From Cannabis sativa (Eukaryota > Streptophyta > Magnoliopsida > Rosales > Cannabaceae), in contig NC_083604.1 of the NCBI RefSeq assembly GCF_029168945.1, forward strand, positions 65,054,211 to 65,118,210: DNA of 64,000 nt. The letters run 5' to 3'. Numbering within the stretch: the first letter of the stretch is position 1; each line of letters begins with the position of its first letter. A model generated the notes under the pieces. That model did not search any database. It was not told the origin of the DNA and saw nothing but the letters and a program-made list of their open reading frames with translations. Positions 47,010 to 57,300 of this stretch are shown one piece after another. The translations under genes and the position numbers were made by a program.

Positions 47010-47240
47010 TCATCTCCTCGGTTTGATAGCAGAGGATGCCTTCGTCAACTCCTTAGCTTTATAGCGTAGAAGGCCTTTGACATTCCCTTAGCTTTACAGT
47101 AGAGGAGGCCTTCTACATCCCCTCGGCTTTGTAGCGGTTAAGGCCTTCATCACCTCCTCGGCTTTACAGCGAAGGAGGCATTCATCATCTCCTCAACTTT
47201 ACAGAGGAGAAGGTCTTCTTGATGACTGTCAATGATGTGT
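47010..47240 (+). repeat. Minisatellite block 1, about 35 bp period
   Basis: CTCGGCTTTAYAGC...GGAGGCCTTC-like units begin near 47018, 47052, 47088, 47121, 47156 and 47191, with moderate divergence. Confidence 0.85.
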
Positions 47241-47394
47241 TAAAGTAGTTGTTGGCCATTCTTTAGTCAATTGAAGATGTGACCAACTCCCAAATTAATA
47301 TATCCAAGATAGGGGTGATGTCTTCCCTGTCTTGGGTGCACCTTAGAGTGATTGTAAGTGCAGTCTCCATTTAGTCCTTGGCCTTTAACCTTAG

Positions 47395-47582
47395 AGGTCT
47401 TCATCGTCCTTTATGTCGTATTCACAATGAGAGAGGCCTTTTACATCCCCTTGGATGTTTTGACAGTGAAGGGGGTCTTCCACTTCCCCTCGGCTGTTAT
47501 TATAGTGAAGGAGGTCTTCCTCATCCCCTCGGCTATTAGCACAGTCGAGGAGGTCTTCTTGGTGAATGTCAAGGATGTGTTG
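47395..47582 (+). repeat. Minisatellite block 2, about 39 bp period
   Basis: CTCGGCTRTTA...GAGGAGGTCTTC-like units begin near 47449, 47488 and 47527. The block ends GAGGAGGTCTTCTTG and GTCAAGGATGTGTT, echoing the end of block 1, so the blocks share origin. Open frames across it are periodic artefacts. Confidence 0.8.
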
Positions 47583-48832
47583 TAACATTCGCATTCTACT
47601 CTTTGGTTGTCAAGGAGACGGTCGATACCAACTACTATTGAGAACTTGTCAAACAGGTGGTAGTTAAGTGAGATGGCTCAGAGGTCGTTGGGTGTTGACC
47701 TTCTAAAGAGATTTGATGTCGAATACTATGAAGGTAGTTACGGTGATGTTTGCCACAGGGTAGTTTTGACTGTGAGTGGTAATCTAATTTTATCACAAGG
47801 AGCGATGTTAGATCACTAGAAACCATACATGAGCTACTTGCATGGCTCCGACTCTCTTAGGGAGTCACCCACTCTTTTTAAGGTCTATTTTGATTAGAAC
47901 AGTTGGTGATGCTTAATTATTAACCATCACCTTTTTTGCCATGATGTTTGAAATTTGTTGGCACTGTCTGAGCTTAACTGCTCTTTCCCCTCAACGTTGA
48001 TCTCTTTGTGACTGGGGTGAAAAAACTTTGAAGTTTCTATGTTGAAGCTATCTGTTGTGAGTGAGATAGACTACTGTTGAGGTGTAGTGGGTTATTGCTT
48101 GTGTGTTTGGTGCTCAATCATGAACTCACTTTATGATCATAAGTGAGACGAATCATTATCAATGAGTAGTGTAGAAAAACCCGATTTGTATAGGGGTGAA
48201 ATCACAGGTTGTTGGAGAACCTAGTTTGATGATTTCAACTCATAGATCCTTGTTAAAGAAAAAAATCCGATGGAGGAAAAAGAAAAAAAGACATATTGGA
48301 TTAGATCTGTGCTAAGTACAACGTCCCATACTTAGGAAGAGTTTAGCCATTGAAAGAATACCACAACTAGGGCAGCATCCCACTCCCAAAGGGTTTTCTT
48401 CGATCAATTAGAAAAACCTCTTCTAGATGCAGCGTCCTGCTTCTAGAGAGCTTTTTGTAATTAATGATGCTTTTATTTTCTTTTTTATTTTTGTGATCCG
48501 AGGAGGAACACTTGCACTAGTACTTCACATTTATAAACGTGGTCGTTATATTCTTATGAGACCTCAAGCACTTATATCATGATAGTACTTGACTCTGGTG
48601 AGCAAATAGTATGTACGTGCGGTTGTTCAACTTAATGAACTTACCAGCACTCGCACTAGCACTTTACGATTAAAAAACTAGGATAACATCAACATTTCAT
48701 TAAACCATAAAAATACTAACTCAGGTGTGTCAAATGCCATTGCAACCCTTGGCTCTTGTATACCAAGGTATATGTGACATACATGACTCTCACGTACCAT
48801 GATTTATGTTAATGCTCATGCAATGTACAAAG

Positions 48833-50165
48833 TGTTGGGATTTATGCCCTAAAAGTAAGTAATTATTAGATAATATGTTAGAGAATACATAAAATACAAT
48901 TATAAGATAAATGATACAATAATTATAATAGTATAATTATTAAACATATAAAAATTCCTTATTCATATGGAGAATGTATAATCTTGTAAAGACATGCAAA
49001 AGAATTAAGATTATACGATATTAATAAAATAAGTCGGTGGTGTATTAAAGTATTATAGAATTACTAAGTATGGTTTACTTACACTATATTTCTAGTGTGT
49101 GTGATTTTGATTCGGATCACATATGTAGATAGACATGTAGTAAATGTGTTGTTTATTTGATTATGCATGAATGGACCAATATGTGATAAATATCTTTCAT
49201 TAACGTGTTCTTTACCATGAAAGAGTTATTCATATCACAACGATGATCATTAGTAGATCAGCCTGAATCCTGAGTATACATAAACTCATGTTTGTGTTCA
49301 TTGAGTTCTTTGATTCACTCGTTAAAGTTTCACAGAGAAGATGATTCTTACAACTTTTATCTTAGGAGCTTAATAACATGAGTGGTTGGGAACATGTTAT
49401 ACAATAGTGGAATCTAAGCTTTCCTAATGGATCGAATATTAGTTCTCTTATTGTATTAATTTTGGGAGTGCTAATAGTTAGATCTAAATCTAAAATAAGT
49501 TATAGATTATCTGTTCACACTGAATTAATGGTACATAAGGAGTAAATAGATAATTAGAAGGGTAAAATGGTAATTTTGACCAACTCTAATTATGAACTAA
49601 TAATTAGAGGGTAAACTACTTATATTCATTATATCAATAGACTACAAGTAAAAAATTTGTAAATATAATTCTACATTGTCAAAGAGTACAATTCCATATT
49701 TATAGTGGAGTAATAATAGAATTAATAAATTAGATTTTTCTATTGATAAGATCGATAATAATCAAGTGTTTATTGAAGCTTCAAAATATAGGTCCATGGT
49801 CATTGAGTCACCTCTATACAACACTGTATAAATGAAGGTTTTATTTGATGAGTAAATTTTGAGTGAGAATTAATTTCTATGGGAAATAAATTTTTCAAGG
49901 CAAAATAGTAATTTGTGAAATTATTATTTTGAATAATTATGACAATTATGAATTATATAATCAATAGTATTTAGCTATTTAATTTTATCGGATAAAATTA
50001 TATTAATTGGTTAAATATAATATCATTATTAGATAATATTAAAGAGAGAATTACATTATTTTAGTGAAAATAATATTTATTTTAATCATTGTGAAATAAG
50101 AGATTAATGAGAATTAATCTATAATACCTTAATGAAAGGCACGCTACTATCAACCATTAAACATA
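48833..50165 (+). mobile_element. LTR, 3'-truncated
   Basis: It starts TGTTGGGATTTATGCCCTAA, like the LTRs at 16482 and 29877. The following order of words (GATAATTAGAAGGGTAAAA, TCAATAGACTACAAG, ATAGGTCCATGGTCAT) follows a related plan. No terminal CA is found. A hAT-like element follows directly, and no internal domain is seen. Confidence 0.6.
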
Positions 50166-50180
50166 ACCTAATCCCGTTAA

Positions 50181-50905
50181 ACCAGGATTACATCAATCGA
50201 TTTGGTCAGATTATAGTGTATTTTTATCAACCCAATATAAATGTCGGGTTACAAATATCTAAATGTAACCCGTCTAATGAAAAAATTAAAAAAAAAAGTG
50301 TAACCCGCCCAATAATTTTCTTCGGTTTGGTCGGGTTAACCCGTTTAAACCAATCTTTATTTTTTATTCTTTTATTATTGTTAGTATTTGGTATTCAAAT
50401 AATTGATTGGAAAAAATAAATGTATAGTATATCCTTTCAAAATTAAAATAGTTATAGTTTAAATTAATGTTAAAAAAATAAATATGAATTGAATAAACAT
50501 TAAAGTATTAAACAATATTTTTCAAAAAATAATATAAAAAAAATATATACTCATATGTAAATTTTAAATTTCAACTTCAATATTAAAATACAATCAAAAA
50601 TATCAACTATCAATTCTAACTTTCAAATTAAACACTATAAAATACAAACTTTAAATGTAAAATAGTTTAACTATTAAACATAATTTATATATTATGTTAT
50701 AAATAATTTTAGTAAAAAATATGTAAATCAGTTTATTCGGGTTATTTGGGCGGGTTAGAATAATATTTAACCCGCCCAATATATTCATTGGGCGGTTTGA
50801 ATTTTTTTTAAAGTTATTCAGGTTATATTTTTTGTTGGGTTATTTGGTTTGGTTTGAGTGGTTTATTCGGGTTGGGTAGTTTGTTAATTTTTTTGAACAG
50901 TCCTA
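50181..50905. mobile_element. hAT-like MITE, relative of 14106-14824 in reverse orientation
   Basis: Word order matches the complement of the 14106 copy, for example GGTTTGGTCGGGTTAACCCG and CCCAATATATTCATTGGG. The right end TTGAACAGTCCTA is a degraded GAACACCCCTA. The left end is degraded and no TSD is certain. Confidence 0.65.
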
Positions 50906-51500
50906 GAAATAAGAGCAGAAATTTAAACTCTAAATCAAGTACAGAGTGAAAATATAACTTGTAACTATTTAATATACAAACCATTCTAAAAGATTAGACA
51001 TGTTTCGGGATCCCATAAAAATTTTCACGAAATATTACAAACCATTTTTACACGCCGACCTAAGTGATGAAAACCGCGAATACAAAATACATCAACTGGT
51101 AGACCCAACTCGCGTGGTCTAATATGGCCCGAACATGTATAATACACCACCTAACCCTTGAACTCATGACTGATCACATTGTGACAGTCCTTTTTTTTTT
51201 TCTTTTAATCCAATGTGATCATCATTTCAATTTTTTTTCTTTGAAACAGATCATTAGTTCATCTTAATTACTCACTCTTTCACACCACATTTTGGTGATT
51301 TTTACCCATTACCCCATTTAATTTTTAATCGTCTTCTTCTTGTGTTCTTTTTCTTTAAAAAAAAAACACATCCAGTTCTTGTGTTAAGGGCGGTTTTTGG
51401 TGGTTACTTAAATCAAATTTATACAATTTTTGTTGTTGTTGTTGTTTTTAAATTATAATTTTTCCTCTACATTTTCTCCCATTTATTTGTTGATTTCTCC
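50906..51500. promoter_or_regulatory. Upstream region of the gene at 53163
   Basis: Non-coding, AT- and T-rich. A GTT repeat lies near 51431-51443. I treat the last few hundred bases as promoter because a good TATA box follows; no other motif is claimed. Confidence 0.35.
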
Positions 51501-51508
51501 TATAAATA
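51501..51508 (+). promoter_or_regulatory. TATA box (TATAAATA)
   Basis: Consensus plant TATA box in CTCCTATAAATACTTT. A start near 51535 would give a leader that runs into the TRIM insertion at 51612 and then to the ATG at 53163. Confidence 0.5.
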
Positions 51509-51611
51509 CTTTACTTGATCATCATCTATGACTATTACATGATCAAAGTCTTCTTCCTTAGTTGTAAAAAAGCCCCCCAAAAAAATCTCTCAAAAACTTG
51601 CGTTGACCCTG

Positions 51612-52046
51612 TGTAACGCCCCCGCTTCAAGCCTCCATTGGGTCCTTACACCCACGGAATGAATGACTCTTATACACGAGTACGTCACTCTGGCTGCTTG
51701 ATGGACTGATGACTGACCCTACATACCAACACGAGTGTTTCCAGCGTGCTTTGTCCTCACTCGCACGCTTCCTGGGAAAACTTCCCAGGAGGTCACCCAT
51801 CCTAAATTACTCCCAGGTCAAGCTCGCTTAATTATGGAGTTCTTTCGTGATGGGCTACCGAAAAACAAGATGCACCTTGTTGATATAGGTAGTACCAATC
51901 AATCCATTTAAGCTCTCTTCAACTGTGTAGTCCCATACTTACACAATCTCAGAATCATCCCACTTGATCTTCCCCAGGCGGTGTGGGATTGTACAGCTTA
52001 CCCAGTATTTCCCCTTACGGATCACGGGACTATACTGACTGTCACA
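51612..52046 (-). repeat. TRIM LTR 1 (+ strand order)
   Basis: TGTAACGCCCCCGCTTCAAG to GACTGTCACA, 435 bp; differs from LTR 2 by a handful of bases. Confidence 0.93.
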
Positions 52047-52102
52047 ATCACCCCCCTTACGGGGTTCGACGTCCTCGTCGACCACACTTCCGGTTGGGTC
52101 AA

Positions 52103-52115
52103 GGCTCTGATACCA
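52103..52115 (-). other. TRIM primer-binding site 1
   Basis: Minus-strand TGGTATCAGAGCC, the complement of the plant initiator tRNA-Met 3' end, three bases from the LTR. Confidence 0.9.
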
Positions 52116-52118
52116 TTT

Positions 52119-52554
52119 TGTAACGCCCCCGCTTCAAGCCTCCATTGGGTCCTTACACCCACGGAATGAATGGTTCTTATACACGAGTACGTCACTCTGG
52201 CTGCTTGATGGACTAATGACTGACCCTACATACCAACACGAGTGTTTCCAGCGTGCTTTGTCCTCACTCGCACGCTTCCTGGGAAAACTTCCCAGGAGGT
52301 CACCCATCCTAAAATTACTCCCAGGTCAAGCTCGCTTAATTGTGGAGTTCTTTCGTGATGGGCTACCGAAAAATAAGATGCACCTTGTTGATATAGGTAG
52401 TACCAATCAATCCATTTAAGCTCTCTTCAACTGTGTAGTCCCATACTTACACAATCTCAGAATCATCCCACTTGATCTTCCCCAGGCGGTGTGGGATTGT
52501 ACAACTTACCCGGTATTTCCCCTTACGGATCACGAGACTATACTGACTGTCACA
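52119..52554 (-). repeat. TRIM LTR 2 (shared middle LTR)
   Basis: 436 bp; it serves both internal segments, as expected after unequal recombination between LTRs. Confidence 0.93.
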
Positions 52555-52610
52555 ATCACCCCCCTTACGGGGTTCGACGTCCTCGTCGACCACACTTCCG
52601 GCTGGGTCAA

Positions 52611-52623
52611 GGCTCTGATACCA
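52611..52623 (-). other. TRIM primer-binding site 2
   Basis: Identical TGGTATCAGAGCC in the second internal segment. Confidence 0.9.
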
Positions 52624-52626
52624 TTT

Positions 52627-53062
52627 TGTAACGCCCCCGCTTCAAGCCTCCATTGGGTCCTTACACCCACGGAATGAATGGCTCTTATACACGAGTACGT
52701 CACTCTGGCTGCTTGATGGACTGATGACTGACCCTACATACCAACACGAGTGTTTCCAGCGTGCTTTGTCCTCACTCGCATGCTTCCTGGGAAAACTTCC
52801 CAAGAGGTCACCCATCCTGAAATTACTCCCAGGTCAAGCTCGCTTAACTGTGGAGTTCTTTCGTGATGGGCTACCGAAAAACAAGATGCACCTTGTTGAT
52901 ATAGGTAGTACCAATCAATCCATTTAAGCTCTCTTCAACTGTGTAGTCCCATACTTACACAATCTCAGAATTATCCCACTTGATCTTCCCCACGCGGTGT
53001 AGGATTGTACAGCTTACCCGGTATTTCCCCTTACGAATCACGGGACTATATTGACTGTCACA
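52627..53062 (-). repeat. TRIM LTR 3
   Basis: 436 bp, ending GACTGTCACA directly at the CCCTG duplication. This fixes the true LTR boundary at TGTGACAG on the minus strand. Confidence 0.93.
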
Positions 53063-53162
53063 CCCTGAATGGGGGTAAGAGGAATTTTGAAGAACACCCC
53101 TAAGCCCTATCTCATCAGTTCCAAGCAAATACAAATTTCTTGGTGAAACTTCGAAGAGGAGG

Positions 53163-54245
53163 ATGTCCAAACGTCCTCATCTCGTGGTTGAAGACTCAGA
53201 CTCAGATTTTGAATTGGACGATGAATTTTTACATATGCCCAAGCTTGATAAGGTATTTTTTTTGGTTATTTTTGTGTCATTTTAGGGGTTTTATTTCACT
53301 TACTCCTATATTTCTATGGGATGTATTACTTTTATATTTAATATGTCTTTTTTATTTTTTTTTTATTTTGTGTTTGTGTGTTTGTTTTGTTTGAATGCAG
53401 TATTTCATTGTTTTATAACAGTTGTATTTTTGTGTTGTTTATTGTTGCTTTGTTTTTATGTAAGGGAAGGTAAATCCCCAATTAAGAACGTTTAATCGGA
53501 TGATGTTATTGACGATGTCATTGTTAAAATGGTTGTATCATTTATTTTTGGTTTGTTTTCGTGTTGTTTTAGTTTTATTTTAGTAGTTTTTATGTTCCTT
53601 CTCCAAGATTGGACTCCCAAGTACACTCGTTTGGAATATTTTTATAGAAATTCAGTAATTGAACATTTTAATTCACATACAACAACACCAAAAAAAAAAA
53701 AAAAACAGTAGAAAATAGCTCGACGTTTGTTCTTTTATTTTTCTGGTCCTATAATGATCTGGTTGCCTATTTATTATACATATTCTTAATTTACAATAAA
53801 ATGTAGGTTATTAAGCAAGAAAGACTCTAGAACAACGTTGAATACTTCAACATGAATTAATAATCGACTGTTTTTTTAATACTCGTGCAATCATGTACAT
53901 TAATTTGTATTTTTCTCAATATGGGATGTATTCTAATACAATTTTAGATGTATTTTAATACAATTTCAGATGCTAGTGCCTATTTTTGATTTATGAATTT
54001 CATATCTAAATTTGTTATTTGTTTTTATTTTCGTTTATAAAAGAATCTGATGGGTTTTAGTGTCTAATAAACTTTTTGTTTTGTTTATTTCTGGCTTTGA
54101 TGAAGATGTTGGGTTTTCATCTATCGTTGATTTGCCTATTTTTCTCAATCTCACCGAAATTAATGAGTGTTTTTCGGGTGTTCGGTGCTGTCGGTCAGGT
54201 TCTGTGCGTGGGGAACGAAGATGGAGTCATTGATATTGATTTAGT
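53163..54245 (+). pseudogene. Unrecognised gene start with several exon-like pieces, probably broken
   Basis: The ATG at 53163 opens a 30-codon exon (53163-53252), MSKRPHLVVEDSDSDFELDD then EFLHMPKLDK, ending exactly at a GTATTT donor, with acidic/serine composition typical of coding DNA. Further coding-like pieces follow. Near 53465-53530 is GKSPIKNV, stop, SDDVIDDVIVKM. Near 53610-53655 is DWTPKYTRLEYFYRNS, after a CAAG acceptor and before a GTAATT donor. Near 54100-54230 is GFDEDVGFSSIVDLPIFLN then LTEINECFSGVRC. The second piece has an in-frame stop and the phases do not join cleanly, so this is a pseudogene or I have the exons wrong. I do not recognise the family. A TATA box and TRIM lie upstream. 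Confidence 0.4.
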
Positions 54246-54349
54246 GTGTCTACAGCATAAAAAAAAAAAAGGCTCAACCAGTATAAAAGTAATTTTTACT
54301 GTGTGATAGTATTTTTGTAAACAATAGTCCAATACTTAGTATTTTTTGT

Positions 54350-54378
54350 AAGTTTTTTTTTTTTTTTTTTTTTTTTTG
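54350..54378 (+). repeat. Poly-T tract
   Basis: About 28 T, low complexity. Confidence 0.95.
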
Positions 54379-57300
54379 AATAATGTTATCTATCACGATT
54401 TAATTACTAAGAGGATAGACATATCAAATATTTATAAATACCAACAAATATTTTTAGTAAGTAGAACTATAGCCATTACATTTTTTAAAAATTTTTATTG
54501 AGTAATGCTAAAAGAACACTCAAATTATACACATTTTTACAAGGAGTAAGTTGAAAAATACTATTTTTATTAATCAATTAATTAAATTTACCTCTAATTT
54601 TATATTTAATTGAAACATACCTCTTTTTATATGTATTGTACACAAAATATCCTGACATAAGAGTCACATGGAGAGTATCTTGAAGTGACAGGGGAAAAAT
54701 TGGTACAATATTTAAAAAAAGAGGTAAAAATAATAGACTTTAAAAAAAAAAGTAAAAAAATATGACAATATGAAAAAGGTATAGAGTGTAATTTTCTCTT
54801 TTTACAGCATCAAATTGTACTGTAATTAAGATTAATTACATTATAGATATAAAAATGTATGGTCACAATCATTATTCATTTTCTATTTGATATCGTTTTT
54901 TTTTTTTTTTTGAAGAAAAGCGTACATATATTAGAATCAAAAGTAGTTAAACCTCACGGTCATTACCAAAAAAAATATTTCGGGATTGAGAAAATCGAGA
55001 TACAACCGAACTTGTGGTGGGTAAACGCTCACTTAGCCACTCTATTTGATATCGTTAATAATATATTAGCAAGTGATTAATTATGCTATAAATATAATGA
55101 TATAGACTAAATATTTTTTTTAGATAAATTATCTCTTCCAGGAAAAGAATATATATTTAGTAAATAGTCATCTTCATTCAGAAATGCTTTGGCAGCTGTG
55201 TACGAGTTACATTTAGATATGGAGAGTACTAGAGAGAAAACTCATGTTTTACACGCCAGTTTTCATTAAATAAATTTACTTTCTCTAATTTGATAGCCAT
55301 TTTCATTAATATTTTCAAATATTAATACTTGGTACAAATTGAGGTGCTGAATCAAAATAGATAAATTTATTTGGCAACTCCAATTTGTTAAAACTTAAAT
55401 AATTTTTTATCACGAAAAGTTTAATGAAAAATATAAATGATAATAAATCTAGGATTATCATCATATGAGTAATGATCTGTACAGACAAATTGTGTACCAA
55501 ATTTTTACACTTATGGTATACTTTATTTCCTAACTCAACTAAATTTCATTGTGAGAACATGTTTTTGTGTCTAAAATTTGGTAAACATAAAGTGCACATA
55601 TCATTACTCAGTCATGATATTAGAAATTTAAACACTAAAACGAGTACTTTCAAAAACCAAATGTAATAAGTGACAAAAGATAAAGATGCATACAGATGAA
55701 AACAATTGTTGTTTTTTAATGGTAAAATAAAGAAAGAAAAAATAATAAAACATGACTTGACAATTTGGGATCCAATTTTTTTTAATAGGAGTAATAAAGT
55801 GGGAGTAGATCAAGGCATGAAGCTGTAAAAATAATAGAAAAAGAAAAGAAAAAACAAATAGAAACGACTTAGATATTCTCAGGCAAAGTAGAACGAGGAA
55901 TGGATAAAATTGATTGTCGGTTATATAAAACATTTCGCGGGAAACTTTTATTGACCAATAAACTCCAATTTTTCATCGTTTCTTTTAGCATTCCTTTAAT
56001 AAATTGAAAGTGGGATTTGAAAGTATCTCTGTTTGGGGGCTACTAACTTGCTTGGACTACTTTCTCTTAAGCTGATGACATAAATAACTACAAAACATGC
56101 ATGATTACAAAGCTCTTTCTCCCTTCTCTTTGCACCAAAATTGACAAAAGTGTAACATTCTTTCGTTTCATCATTTTGATTAATAAAGAAATTCACTTAT
56201 TAATTTGAGCTGCGCTTCCTTATCACAGGGAAAGGAACCAAATGATGAACTCACAATTCATTATGTTTTTGAAGCCAGAAGCTAAAGGACGCCCAAGTTG
56301 GCTGGCCCACCTACAAATGCTATAGTGAACTGACACCCCCATTATCTTTCTATCCATATATATAAAGCTTATGCCAAAATTCACAAAAATCGTCCTATCC
56401 ATGTAAAAAGCTTAAGCAAAAATCAGAGATCTATTTTACTGTACATGGAACTTCAAATCAATTATCAGAACCAAAAAGAAACCCATCATATGAATCAAGA
56501 CAAATTCACTCAAAGACTCTAAACAAATAAAGATTTACTGTGCTTACCATCTACAGGTATATGATTCAGTATTTGAGTGTATGCAGTACATTATATGACA
56601 CTTGAAATTGATGTCCTTCCTACCAATACCACTTGGATAACAAATAAGCCACATGAATTGGTTCAACCATGCATGGAAACAAATATTGACAAGCTAAATT
56701 AGGTTGCAAATTGACAACTAAGAACAAAATATGATCCAATTTTCAAAGCTATTTGTGAGATTAAAATGACCCCACAACACACTAACTAGATCAAATCAAG
56801 ACCAACCAAATTGCCTAATTTTTGTGGCAGAGCAAGTGTTGGAGTCTCTGGCAAAACCCAAAAAATTCCTGTGTAGTCAATTTACACTAGAATGTATACC
56901 AGCTTTCAACATTTCCCAAGAATCAAGATGATCGAAAAAGCCCTTATAAGCGCTCTCTCTTGCCTTTGATAGGTAGGCGCAAGTGGGATTTGAGCTGTAG
57001 TTTGTTAATCATAATAGATTGGCTCCTTTTCTCTGGCCAGTGGAGGCCACAAAGGAAATTAGTTGCTGTGTGTGAAAAAATAAAAAAATGTGGGGTCTTC
57101 TTAACATTATTTTTAATGACAACAACACGTGTGAGTTGGGTTCCCAAGTTTTCAACAATCAACTGAGCCCCACTGATAGGAATAGGCATGTGGGGAATCA
57201 TAGACCTCAGAGAAAAATACAGAACTTGAGAGAGGCTACGTGTTCAGGAAAGTAAATCAGACAAAAGTCGTCATCAAGATGTGAAGATGGCCGACATGAT

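Larger units (their letters stand above)
45809..48832. other. Non-coding region, possibly old LTR-element leader or LTR
   Basis: Less AT-rich than its surroundings. 45840-46390 has about five dispersed copies of TGTCAACCTGGGTGC-like words. 46.5-47.6 kb holds minisatellites, annotated separately. 47.6-48.8 kb shows nothing recognisable; near 48290-48470 two sentences-like repeats around CGTCCCATACTTAG and CGTCCTGCTTCTAG occur. No protein domain found on either strand. Confidence 0.4.
51612..53062 (-). mobile_element. TRIM retrotransposon, LTR-internal-LTR-internal-LTR
   Basis: Three near-identical LTRs of about 436 bp alternate with two 72 bp internal segments. CCCTG at 51607-51611 and 53063-53067 flanks the whole array. 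On the minus strand each LTR runs TGTGACAGTC to GGGGCGTTACA. Each internal segment starts with a primer-binding site complementary to initiator tRNA-Met and ends with a purine tract. The 72 bp interior has no coding capacity, so the element depends on enzymes from others. The short open frames across the units are shadows. Confidence 0.95.

Noticed and set aside
47358..47594. Open frames across the minisatellite on both strands
   Set aside because: The periodic repeat avoids stops by chance; they show no family and differ from block 1.
52103..52115. A possible tRNA-related gene, from the tRNA-Met-like 13-mer
   Set aside because: Only the 3' end complement is present, beside an LTR. It is a primer-binding site, not a tRNA gene.
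51981..52927. Two pairs of repeated short open frames of 62 and 67 codons
   Set aside because: They are the TRIM LTR read on the plus strand; the repetition is that of the LTR, and they run through LTR/internal boundaries.
54859..55080. 73-codon frame with an Ile/Phe-rich start
   Set aside because: It opens in T-rich DNA and has no recognisable domain; the later part looks more plausible but stands alone, with no splice partner.
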